This document shows, piece after piece, positions 44,255 through 51,925 of a DNA stretch of 64,000 nt. The position numbers and the translations under genes are program-made. Below the pieces are notes generated by a model. That model was not told the origin of the DNA. It saw nothing but the letters and a program-made list of their open reading frames with translations, and did not search any database. The stretch is from assembly GCA_000814665.1 (NCBI GenBank), contig JWIH01000025.1, forward strand, positions 62,001-126,000, read 5' to 3'. This stretch comes from Pseudoalteromonas flavipulchra NCIMB 2033 = ATCC BAA-314 (lineage in GTDB: Bacteria > Pseudomonadota > Gammaproteobacteria > Enterobacterales > Alteromonadaceae). Every line of letters starts with the position of its first letter. Position 1 is the first letter of the stretch.

Positions 44255-45976
44255 TTAACCGTAGGGGTTGTCGCCTAGGTAGCGTTTCGCTTTTTGCTCT
44301 TTTAATTTCGCTAAGTCAACGAGTACCAGACCATCGATACAGTTATTAAAGTCGGGATCTATACTAAAGCTCAGAAAGTTCACGCCTTGCTCTTCGCAAA
44401 GCTCCGTATATTGCTTAAATAATGTAGGAACTTGAGCACCCATATTAGCAAGAATATGTTTGAGCTCTGCGAAATCTTCTTTGATGTCATCGCCACTGAA
44501 CATGTGTTGATAACGGTTAAGCTGATCATTACTTAGCTTCATTTCGTTGTTCGGCGTGGCGATACCTGCAAGGTTTGAAAAGTAATGTTGGTAGTGATAC
44601 ACCAACATGGCTTTTGCTTCATCCGGTAACGCGTTTGAGAGGCTGACTGCACCAAACATATAACGGTGTTCTGGGTAGCGCTTTACGAATGCACCGATCC
44701 CATACCATAGGTAATCTAGGCTCTTGCGACCCCAGTACTTGGGTTGCACAAAGCTGCGACCAAGTTCGAGGCCTTTTTCAAAGTATGGGGTCATGGCTTC
44801 ACTGTACGAAAACAAGCTGTCGGTATAAAGCCCGGATTGCCCGTGTTCTTCTATCACTTGCTTGGCACTTGCAAGGCGATAGGCACCCACCAGCTCAAGT
44901 TGTTTCGTGTCCCATAACAATAAGTGGTGGTAGTGCATATCGTACTTATCGATATCACGACGGTTACCACTCCCTTCTCCCACGGCCCTAAAGGCAATTT
45001 CTCTAAGGCGTCCAAGCTCTCTAAATATCACTGAGCTGCCGGTGTATTGGTAAACGTATATTTGCATGCCATCGGGTGTTTCACCGATACACTCGCACGC
45101 TTCCACTGCCTTTTTAAGTTCTTTGCGATTTTCTGGAACTGCAATAGGGGTTTGCGTTTTGAGTGGCAGTGGCTTTTTACTGGCAAGGCGATAAAGTTGC
45201 TTGCGAATAAGTGCTACTATCTCTTTGTCTTTTAGGTTATCAATAAGATAAGACTCTGGAGGAATGCTGGCGCCTATTTCAAATTCTAGCGATTTTTGCC
45301 TTTGTTTAAACATCTCTTTGACCAATAATAAACTGGCTAAAGGCTTATAAATCATACTGGTGCCGTAAAAGAGCGGACTGTTTTTCGCTTTGATAAAAAT
45401 GGGTAGAATGGGGCAATTGGCTTTTTTAGCCATTCTTAAAAAGCCAGAGTTCCATTTGCAGTCTTTAATACCGGTTGGGCTTAAGCGAGAAACTTCACCA
45501 GCTGGGAAGATAAGTAGCGCCCCTTCCGATTTTAAATGCTTGTGAATGTTTGCCAGCTCTTGCTTTTTACTGGTTCCTGAGAGGTTATCAACAGGCAGTA
45601 ATAGTGGATGCATTGGCGTAACCGACATCAACATCCGGTTAGCAACAACCTTTAAGTCAGGCCGTACTTGCGCCAGCACTTTGATTAGTGCCAGTGCATC
45701 TAAAGAGCCAATAGGGTGGTTTGCGACGATCACCACCGGACCTTCGCTTGGGATATGCTCTATTTGCTTTGGTTTAAAGCGAGCGTCAAAATCTAACTCA
45801 TCGAGCACTTGTTCAACAAACTCGAGCCCCTGCAAATGGGGGTAGGTGTCAGCAAACGCGACAAACTCTTGCTCATGCAAGAGATAACCAAGCCCTTTTT
45901 TTACTAAACCTTTTACCTTTGGGGAGTTTTCAAGTTGTGGAAGATTTGCTTCAATGACTTTATCTACACTGATCAT
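44255..45976 (-). CDS. olsF: Bifunctional acyltransferase, OlsF-like (lysophospholipid acyltransferase + GNAT)
   Basis: A 573-residue cytoplasmic-face protein with two domains. Residues 60-270 form a PlsC/OlsA-type O-acyltransferase: NHPIGSLD (86-93, catalytic His and Asp), FPAGEVSR (about 156-163) and PIFIKAKNS. Residues 290-560 form an OlsB-like N-acyltransferase of GNAT fold: RELGRLREIAFR, GAYRLASAK, LELGRSFVQPKYWG, LWYGIGAF. In Serratia OlsF this same pairing makes ornithine lipid from ornithine and two acyl donors. Orientation and length agree. Acceptor specificity (ornithine, glutamine or glycine) cannot be read from sequence. Such aminolipids replace phospholipid under phosphate limitation. 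Confidence 0.8.
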   Translation of the reverse strand: MISVDKVIEANLPQLENSPKVKGLVKKGLGYLLHEQEFVAFADTYPHLQGLEFVEQVLDELDFDARFKPKQIEHIPSEGPVVIVANHPIGSLDALALIKVLAQVRPDLKVVANRMLMSVTPMHPLLLPVDNLSGTSKKQELANIHKHLKSEGALLIFPAGEVSRLSPTGIKDCKWNSGFLRMAKKANCPILPIFIKAKNSPLFYGTSMIYKPLASLLLVKEMFKQRQKSLEFEIGASIPPESYLIDNLKDKEIVALIRKQLYRLASKKPLPLKTQTPIAVPENRKELKKAVEACECIGETPDGMQIYVYQYTGSSVIFRELGRLREIAFRAVGEGSGNRRDIDKYDMHYHHLLLWDTKQLELVGAYRLASAKQVIEEHGQSGLYTDSLFSYSEAMTPYFEKGLELGRSFVQPKYWGRKSLDYLWYGIGAFVKRYPEHRYMFGAVSLSNALPDEAKAMLVYHYQHYFSNLAGIATPNNEMKLSNDQLNRYQHMFSGDDIKEDFAELKHILANMGAQVPTLFKQYTELCEEQGVNFLSFSIDPDFNNCIDGLVLVDLAKLKEQKAKRYLGDNPYG

Positions 45977-46092
45977 TTTTCATCACCTGTTGGCGCTTTT
46001 TTGCAAGAGTAAAAACTATTAATGACAAGCATGTTGCATTGGTATGTCATTTATTTTGCAGTGATAGCGTGTAGCGAGAATAAAGGAACAAT

Positions 46093-47019
46093 ATGGCTTT
46101 ACTTATTTGTGTTACTGGTCGTAATAATGACAAGTTAGTTGCTAAGTTAGCAGCACTGTTGCCGCAGCAAACCTTGCTTGAATGGCCCGTTGATGATGTT
46201 AGCTTATTAAAGGAGGTCGAGTTTGTGCTGGCATGGAATGCGCCAGAGACGTTATGGTCACAGCTTCCTAATTTAAAAGTAGTGCATTCCTACGGTGCCG
46301 GTGTTGATAGCATTCCGATGCAGCTATTACCACCACATGTAGAAGTTGCGCGTATCGTTGACCCAAATTTAGCGGATGATATGGCTGAATATGTATTAGG
46401 CCAACTATTAAGCCATAAGCTTAGAGTTAGAGAGTACGGGGATAACCAATCTCAGCAAATATGGAAGCCAAGGCGCGCAAGAGCAGGTCGCACGGTTGGT
46501 ATTATGGGGATGGGGCAACTTGGCCTTGCGGTCGCGCATAAGCTACACGTAAATGGATTTAACATCAAAGGTTGGTCCGGCTCTGCAAAACAACTCGACA
46601 ATATTGAGCACTTCAGTGGGCAAGATGAGCTAGCTGCTTTTCTTTCAGGTATTGATTATCTTGTGTGCCTGCTACCATTGACTGAACATACCAAGGGGAT
46701 ATTGAACGCCAAGCTGTTTGCACTCGCGCCAGATCATTGCGTACTCATTAATGTTGCAAGAGGTGGTCATCTTAACGAGACGGATTTACTCAATGCGCTA
46801 GCGGCTGAGACGTTTGGCGGAGCTATTTTAGACGTATTTGACACAGAGCCGCTCCCTACATCACATGCCTTTTGGCAGCAGCCAAACATTAGTATTACTC
46901 CCCATGTTGCTGCATTAACCAGTTTAAATACGGCTGCTGAGCAAATTGCTAACAACTATTTAGCCATGCAGGAGGGCAAAACACTTGTTCATTTAGTTCA
47001 GAAAAAGCAGGGTTACTAA
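46093..47019 (+). CDS. ghrA: Glyoxylate/hydroxypyruvate reductase (GhrA-like)
   Basis: A 308-residue D-2-hydroxyacid dehydrogenase. The NAD(P)-binding fingerprint GIMGMGQLGLAVA lies near residues 137-149. The catalytic triad is Arg in INVARGGHL, Glu in VFDTEPL and His in TPHVAA. Length and the WSGSAK sequence after the fingerprint fit GhrA, which reduces glyoxylate and hydroxypyruvate with NADPH. AAAGGAAC precedes the ATG. It is followed, after 136 bp, by a small exported peptide gene on the same strand. Confidence 0.85.
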   Translation: MALLICVTGRNNDKLVAKLAALLPQQTLLEWPVDDVSLLKEVEFVLAWNAPETLWSQLPNLKVVHSYGAGVDSIPMQLLPPHVEVARIVDPNLADDMAEYVLGQLLSHKLRVREYGDNQSQQIWKPRRARAGRTVGIMGMGQLGLAVAHKLHVNGFNIKGWSGSAKQLDNIEHFSGQDELAAFLSGIDYLVCLLPLTEHTKGILNAKLFALAPDHCVLINVARGGHLNETDLLNALAAETFGGAILDVFDTEPLPTSHAFWQQPNISITPHVAALTSLNTAAEQIANNYLAMQEGKTLVHLVQKKQGY

Positions 47020-47155
47020 TTGATTACATGGTTGTAATTAACCACAGAGCAAGGTGTAAAGAGAATAGTGTAAACTACTGTATAAAAAAACATCTTGAGT
47101 GTTTATGAATGATGCATTAATTTAACAAAAAAACAATAATAAAAAGGTCTAACCC

Positions 47156-47290
47156 ATGAAGCAAAGTCAAGGTGGCGCGAAATTATCACTTGTTGTGGTT
47201 TCGGTTATTTTGTTAGGTGTATCGGCTTGGTTTAATCAAGCTAGTGCAAGTGAACTTCAGGGGACGACACCCACCGCAAATAGCAAATAA
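47156..47290 (+). CDS. Small 44-residue exported or membrane peptide
   Basis: From ATG 47156 to TAA 47290 there are 44 residues: a short polar N-terminus, a hydrophobic stretch LSLVVVSVILLGVSAWF (about 10-26) and a polar tail of about 18 residues. AAAAAGG eight bases before the ATG is a usable ribosome-binding site, and a strong terminator follows directly. No family is known to me. It may be a single-pass membrane microprotein or a secreted peptide. Confidence 0.55.
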   Translation: MKQSQGGAKLSLVVVSVILLGVSAWFNQASASELQGTTPTANSK

Positions 47291-47322
47291 GCCGAGTGTT
47301 ACTCGGCTTTTTGTTTTTTTAA
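47289..47322. terminator. Terminator after the 44-residue peptide gene
   Basis: AAGCCGAGT-GTT-ACTCGGCTT forms a 9-bp stem followed by TTTGTTTTTTT. It lies between the peptide gene and convergent smrA and overlaps the smrA stop. Confidence 0.88.
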
Positions 47323-47900
47323 CGTTTAGCGTGACGCTCTCTATTTTCATGTTTTTTCTCTTCGCTCTTTCTTAGTAGTACGTAAGTAGAGCCGCTACCA
47401 CCATGGCATTTTAGTGCAGAGTGAAATGCCAACACTTGCGGCATTTCTTGCAGCCATTTATTTGTATAGCTTTTCAGTACAGCGGGAAAGGGTTTACTGT
47501 TTAAACCGATACCATGCCTTAATAACAACACTCGGATGCTTTTTGCATGGCAATCTGTAACAAAGTCAAATAAGGCTTTACGGGCATCATGAAATGGTTT
47601 GCCATGTAAGTCTAAGGTAGCATCAACTTGATATTTACCTAATCTGAGATTTTTGTATACACCATCTTGGACGCCGCTTTTTTTATAGGCGAGTAGATCG
47701 TGTGGATCTAATAGATCAACGTACTCTGTAGATAAGTAATTAGGATCAAACTCAAGTTCTTGCTCGGCGGCCTCGCGTTTTGCGAGTTGCGAAATAGTAG
47801 GTTCGTTTTTGTGACGGCGTAATTCTGCTTTTTTGTCTTGGGCGAGCGGAGTGACGTCGCCCATTGAAGCTAAAAATAGCTCTTCATCAGTCATGGCCAT
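47319..47900 (-). CDS. smrA: Smr-domain endonuclease SmrA
   Basis: A 193-residue protein with a C-terminal Smr domain: LDLHGKPFHDARKALFDFV (about 111-129), LLLRHGIG, and HGGSGSTYVLLRK near 163-175. The N-terminal region and the closing ENRERHAKR match E. coli SmrA (YdaL) from memory. Smr domains nick or cleave DNA or RNA. The length is normal. The gene ends inside a shared terminator. Confidence 0.88.
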   Translation of the reverse strand: MAMTDEELFLASMGDVTPLAQDKKAELRRHKNEPTISQLAKREAAEQELEFDPNYLSTEYVDLLDPHDLLAYKKSGVQDGVYKNLRLGKYQVDATLDLHGKPFHDARKALFDFVTDCHAKSIRVLLLRHGIGLNSKPFPAVLKSYTNKWLQEMPQVLAFHSALKCHGGSGSTYVLLRKSEEKKHENRERHAKR

Positions 47901-47958
47901 ACTGCTTCTCCATTAACAAGCAATGATGGCCATGATTTTAGCGCACCGAAGTGAAATA

Positions 47959-48000
47959 GGGAACTAGTCGCTGGGAACTAGTCGCTAGGAACTAGTGAAC
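47959..48000. repeat. 14-bp tandem repeat, three units
   Basis: GGGAACTAGTCGCT occurs twice without change (47959-47972 and 47973-47986), followed by a third degenerate unit AGGAACTAGTGAAC (47987-48000). The third unit contains the stop codon of the minus-strand membrane protein gene. The repeat lies downstream of smrA's start side and looks like slippage expansion. Confidence 0.85.
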
Positions 48001-48231
48001 TTCCAGCTGACCAAAGGTATAGACTTTGAATAGATAAAAAGTATTTATCAAAATCAAGCTAAGGTTAGAAATTACACTGGTGTTCATCAGATCAAGGCTA
48101 AACGAGATAAAAAGTACGCCACATGCGCACACAGCAGCTACTCTTAGTAGCGTTTTATGGTTAATAAAAAAGGCACCAAAACCTAAAGTAAGTAATATTA
48201 AGTTAAGTAGCCAGTCGAGCTCGTTTGCCAT
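47992..48231 (-). CDS. Small multi-pass membrane protein
   Basis: A 79-residue very hydrophobic protein with about three membrane helices (near 6-22, 27-45 and 54-72). It has some resemblance in size and layout to YgjV-like or other small inner-membrane proteins, but I cannot assign it. The stop codon lies inside a 14-bp tandem repeat, so its last residues (EVH) may vary between strains. The ribosome-binding site is weak. Confidence 0.5.
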   Translation of the reverse strand: MANELDWLLNLILLTLGFGAFFINHKTLLRVAAVCACGVLFISFSLDLMNTSVISNLSLILINTFYLFKVYTFGQLEVH

Positions 48232-48262
48232 TGTCTGTTTGGTTCTCCAAATGCGTTTAAAG

Positions 48263-48281
48263 GATCGCCATTATGGTGATC
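48263..48281. promoter_or_regulatory. Near-perfect inverted repeat flanked by GATC
   Basis: GATCGCCAT-T-ATGGTGATC is a 9-bp inverted repeat with one mismatch and a one-base centre. It lies 31 bp upstream of the minus-strand membrane protein start and 4 bp before the ORF at 48286. Both ends are GATC, so Dam methylation could affect binding. A role as an operator is inferred only. Confidence 0.35.
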
Positions 48282-48285
48282 ATTT

Positions 48286-48552
48286 ATGCTTCATTCAACT
48301 GATAAATTTTATGATTTTCACATTAGAAATTTTAATGGATTAATGGTGGCTGAATACTTATGTAGCAGCGCTTGCATAAGTCGTTACAAATACCCAGACG
48401 CACTTTTTATTTCTTTGCGAATAGTCTCAGCTATAGTTAAGTATCTTCATGATTATCATAAACAAGTTGATGAATCAGCGCAGATTAAGAAATGCATACC
48501 TATACTTACTTACATATGTACAAACCTAAGAGAGTTCCGCATAAGGCGATAA
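48286..48552 (+). CDS. Doubtful hypothetical ORF, 88 residues
   Basis: An open frame of 88 codons with no recognisable domain. It is Cys- and aromatic-rich, has no clear ribosome-binding site, and sits in the 360-bp gap before the phosphatase-kinase gene. Its composition is unlike the neighbouring genes, so it may be spurious; it fills the only otherwise gene-free part of this gap. Confidence 0.25.
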   Translation: MLHSTDKFYDFHIRNFNGLMVAEYLCSSACISRYKYPDALFISLRIVSAIVKYLHDYHKQVDESAQIKKCIPILTYICTNLREFRIRR

Positions 48553-48591
48553 TAAAAAGCCGTAGGCGACAAAAATAATTAAGGAAAGGCA

Positions 48592-50202
48592 ATGAAAATG
48601 CTCAAGTACTACCTGTTTGCAAGTCTCTGTTTAGCCGCACTTACGATCCACAGTATTGGATCTTGGCTAATGTTGCCGCTTGCGTGGTTTACCGTCTCTA
48701 TTTCTTTAGTTACTTTTGCTTATGCAACCAACTATCCGCACATATTTAGAAAGCACGGTACAGGCAAAATTCCTTGGTATATAACCTGGCTATTTTGGCC
48801 TTACTTAGGCTGTGTACATTTATACAATGCAATTGAAAGAGGTAGAGATGTTGTTGATGCATTTCAGCCGCTTACAGATAATTTATTTGTTGCTTGTCGG
48901 TTATTTCCAAGCGATGTGGATATGCTTAAGGCGGAAGGGATTGAAGCTATTTTAGACGTAACTGCGGAGTTTGATGGGTTAAACTGGTCTGCAGAACAAC
49001 AAGGTTTACATTACCTCAATATTCCAGTGTTAGATCATCAAGCGCCTACCTCAGAGCAACTAGCGCATGGTATGGCATGGATAGCGGCGCAGCACGAGCT
49101 AAAGCGAAAGGTTGTGGTGCATTGTGCGTTAGGTCGAGGACGCTCAGTGTTCTTTTGTACTGCTTATTTACTCGCGACCAACCCCGATTATACCGTCCGA
49201 GAAGCACTCGAAAAAATTCAAAACCGCCGTGAAACGGCAAGGTTAAACAAGCATCAGCTAAAAGGGCTGACAAAGCTACATCACAGTCAAAACTTTACCC
49301 ATAGTGAGCAGGCGGCGTTAGTTATTAACCCTGTATCAGGATCAGGTAAATGGTTTACCTATGAAAATGACATTGTGGGTATGCTGACGGAAAAATATAA
49401 CTTATCGATTCACTTTACAGAGAAAGAGACAGATGTTGCAGCTTTGGCTAAACAGATCATGTCTGATAAACAGCCAAATATCATCATCGCAGGGGGCGGT
49501 GATGGCACATTAGCAAGTGTTGCTCATGGTGTTCATCAACACGATGTACTGTTTGGTATATTGCCTTTAGGTACTGCAAATTCCTTAGCGACCGTGTTAC
49601 TCGGTTCATTGTCAAAAATAGATCCCATTAACCGTGCCTGTGAAGCAATTTTAGCGGGTAAAACTAAGCCTATTGATATAATGAACTGTAATGGCCGCAC
49701 CGCGCTTTTAGCGGCAGCCGTTGGCTTTGGTCAGGAAATGATAGAAAAGGCTGGGCGTGAAGAAAAGAATAACTCGGGGCAATTAGCCTATATTCGAGGC
49801 CTTTGGCAGGCGGTAAGTGAGAATAAGCCCCTTAATTTTAGAGTGAGCTTTGATGGCGCTGAGCAATCTCAAATAGAATGTGTTAGTCTGGTTGTAGCGA
49901 ATGCAGCACCAAAAACCACAATTCTTGCTCAAGGTCATGGAGAGCCAATCTATGACGATGGCAAACTAGATATTACGATTTTACCGGTTGAGCCGGATGG
50001 TGCGCAGAATCTTACGGTAGCCGAACTTATTTTACCTAAATTAGACGGCAAACCTTCTAATATTCGCACCGAGCAGTGCGAAAAGATAAACATAGAATTT
50101 GAGCAAGAACAACACTTTGCACTAGATGGTGAAGTGCTTAGTGCAAAAAGTATTGAAATAGTGATCCAGAAACACGCACTGAACGTAATGGTTCCGAATT
50201 AG
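48592..50202 (+). CDS. Dual-specificity phosphatase fused to diacylglycerol-kinase-type lipid kinase
   Basis: A 536-residue protein. The N-terminus has two hydrophobic helices (about 5-22 and 24-46). Residues 92-230 are a DSP/PTP-type phosphatase with the P-loop HCALGRGRS (177-185, CX5R with nucleophile Cys178). Residues 240-536 are a DAGK_cat domain: LVINPVSGSGKW, GGGDGT (301-306), LPLGTANSLA and a C-terminal DDGKLDITILP beta domain as in YegS-type lipid kinases. It therefore joins lipid kinase and phosphatase activities on one membrane-bound chain. The substrate is unknown; phosphatidylglycerol phosphate, phosphatidate and sphingoid lipids are possible. AAGGAAAGG lies before the ATG. Confidence 0.87.
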   Translation: MKMLKYYLFASLCLAALTIHSIGSWLMLPLAWFTVSISLVTFAYATNYPHIFRKHGTGKIPWYITWLFWPYLGCVHLYNAIERGRDVVDAFQPLTDNLFVACRLFPSDVDMLKAEGIEAILDVTAEFDGLNWSAEQQGLHYLNIPVLDHQAPTSEQLAHGMAWIAAQHELKRKVVVHCALGRGRSVFFCTAYLLATNPDYTVREALEKIQNRRETARLNKHQLKGLTKLHHSQNFTHSEQAALVINPVSGSGKWFTYENDIVGMLTEKYNLSIHFTEKETDVAALAKQIMSDKQPNIIIAGGGDGTLASVAHGVHQHDVLFGILPLGTANSLATVLLGSLSKIDPINRACEAILAGKTKPIDIMNCNGRTALLAAAVGFGQEMIEKAGREEKNNSGQLAYIRGLWQAVSENKPLNFRVSFDGAEQSQIECVSLVVANAAPKTTILAQGHGEPIYDDGKLDITILPVEPDGAQNLTVAELILPKLDGKPSNIRTEQCEKINIEFEQEQHFALDGEVLSAKSIEIVIQKHALNVMVPN

Positions 50203-50289
50203 GTATTTCTCGGTCATTCATTAGTGTGTAGTGTGTGAGATAAAAATCAAAAGTGGAAACACTATTGGAGTATTGAGAGAGGGACTCAA

Positions 50290-51693
50290 TTGAAAACCGT
50301 TTTATTAGTAGATGATGATCATGATTTTGCAGAGCTGGCCTGTCGCATTGTCGAATACTTAGGCCATGACGCGTGTTTAGCGAATGACTTAGCGTCGGCC
50401 AGACAATGGCTAGAAACACAAAGTTTTGATCATATCTTTCTTGATTTTATGCTGCCAGATGGCAGTGGTTTACATTTAGTTGATGAAATCAGAGCAGCAG
50501 GGATCCGTACACCAATAACTATGGTTACGGGACATCCATCAGTAAAGTCAGCATTGTCGCAGCTTTGTCATGATGGGTTAAATTATCTCACTAAACCAGT
50601 TGATGCAGACGATTTTAGAAACGCATTAAGCCCTTCTAAGAACAAAGCCAAGCGAACCGAGAGTCAAGCACATTTTGGTGTGTTGCTGGGCGAGTCTACC
50701 AAAATGAAACATCTATATAAGATGATAGAGCGCGTTGCGGGTACTGATGCTAATGTGATGTTGATGGGGGAAAGCGGTGTAGGTAAAGAAATGTTTGCCC
50801 GCGCAATTCACAATGCCAGCACAGTGACAGGGGACTTGGTTAACGTAAACTGTGGTGCAATTCCGAAAGACTTGATCGGTAGCGAACTATTCGGTCACGA
50901 AAAAGGCGCGTTTACGGGAGCAAATGCTCAAAAAGTCGGAGTATTTGAACAAGCAGAAAATGGCACTTTGTTTTTAGATGAATTAACCGAAATGCCAATA
51001 GAGCAACAGCCAAACTTGTTACGTGTACTTGAAACGCATACGGTGACACGGGTCGGTGGCACAAAGCCGATAAAAGTAAACTGTCGGGTAATATCAGCGA
51101 CTAACCGTAGCGTTGAAGATATTGCTACCAATGATGTACTGCGAGAAGACATTTATTTCCGATTGGCGGTATTTCCAATCCATATTCCACCGCTGAGAGA
51201 GAGAAAAGAAGACATTCCATTACTCGCCGAGCATTTTCTCCAGGGTTTGAATAAAAAAGGTAATAGTCAGTATGTAATTAAGGCGGCAGATATGAGCCGC
51301 TTGGTTGAATATGATTGGCCCGGTAATGTACGTGAACTCAAACACACAATCCATCGTGCCTATATTATGGCGGATCACGATGACCATAGCTTAGTATTTG
51401 ATGCGAACTTCGCCTCACCATTCGCACAGGCGAAACGCATGGTGGAGCATGCGCAGTTAAATCGCGCTTCAATTCCACCACAGGTGGGCACGTCAAGCAG
51501 AGCAAATGCGATTCAAGTACCAACGCCTGAAATGAAGCCAGGTAAAACGATTGAAGAAGTAGAAAGAGAATTGATCTATCAAACGTTAGAATCAGTAGAA
51601 GGAAATAAGACGCTGGCCGCGCGAATGCTTGGGATCAGTACAAAAACGCTCTACAACCGTTTAAACGCTTATGAGGGAGAAACACAGTCATAA
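50290..51693 (+). CDS. NtrC-family sigma-54-dependent response regulator
   Basis: A 467-residue activator. The receiver domain (1-115) has DDD at 8-10, the phosphoacceptor Asp52 and Lys102. The AAA+ domain shows Walker A GESGVGKE (160-167), GAFTGA (206-211), Walker B GTLFLDE and the R-finger region. The Fis-type helix-turn-helix is at the C-terminus (NKTLAARMLGISTKTLYNRL). The intact GAFTGA indicates it can contact sigma-54. It starts at TTG (50290) with GAGAGGGA upstream. It is first in a tightly packed five-gene signalling cluster (the next gene starts 17 bp past its stop). Its cognate kinase is probably the one encoded at 51922. Confidence 0.92.
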   Translation: MKTVLLVDDDHDFAELACRIVEYLGHDACLANDLASARQWLETQSFDHIFLDFMLPDGSGLHLVDEIRAAGIRTPITMVTGHPSVKSALSQLCHDGLNYLTKPVDADDFRNALSPSKNKAKRTESQAHFGVLLGESTKMKHLYKMIERVAGTDANVMLMGESGVGKEMFARAIHNASTVTGDLVNVNCGAIPKDLIGSELFGHEKGAFTGANAQKVGVFEQAENGTLFLDELTEMPIEQQPNLLRVLETHTVTRVGGTKPIKVNCRVISATNRSVEDIATNDVLREDIYFRLAVFPIHIPPLRERKEDIPLLAEHFLQGLNKKGNSQYVIKAADMSRLVEYDWPGNVRELKHTIHRAYIMADHDDHSLVFDANFASPFAQAKRMVEHAQLNRASIPPQVGTSSRANAIQVPTPEMKPGKTIEEVERELIYQTLESVEGNKTLAARMLGISTKTLYNRLNAYEGETQS

Positions 51694-51709
51694 TTTCGGG
51701 GGAGGAACA

Positions 51710-51925
51710 ATGACACAACATGATCAAGGTACGCTCGCGAAGTTAGTGCATGACGCACGCAAGCCTTTGAATCAAATTTCAATGAATTCAGAGTTGATCA
51801 AACTTATCGCTGAACAACCTGATTCTCAACAACAGATAATCGAGATAGCAAATACGATTATTAAAGCAACCAAAGAGTGTAGCGAGCTGTTACAGACGCT
51901 GGTGGAGCAAGGAAATGATGAGTGA
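51710..51925 (+). CDS. Stand-alone histidine-kinase dimerisation (DHp)-like protein
   Basis: From the ATG at 51710 (GGGGGAGGAAC ribosome-binding site) the product is 71 residues. It reads LVHDARKPLNQISMNSELI near 12-30, which is the H-box pattern of HisKA domains (His14, then x-x-R-x-Pro-Leu), followed by a second amphipathic helix ending LLQTLVEQ. There is no ATPase domain, sensor or membrane segment. It therefore looks like an isolated DHp/HPt-like unit. It sits between the NtrC-type regulator and the CHASE3 kinase, overlapping the kinase start by 4 bp, so equal production is likely. It could accept phosphate or dimerise with the kinase. The larger frame beginning at 51671 is not supported. 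Confidence 0.7.
   Translation: MTQHDQGTLAKLVHDARKPLNQISMNSELIKLIAEQPDSQQQIIEIANTIIKATKECSELLQTLVEQGNDE

Noticed and set aside
50254..50269. Possible sigma-54 promoter (TGG-N10-GG) before the NtrC-type gene
   Set aside because: The -12 element is GG instead of GC and the start would lie within the ribosome-binding site, leaving almost no leader.
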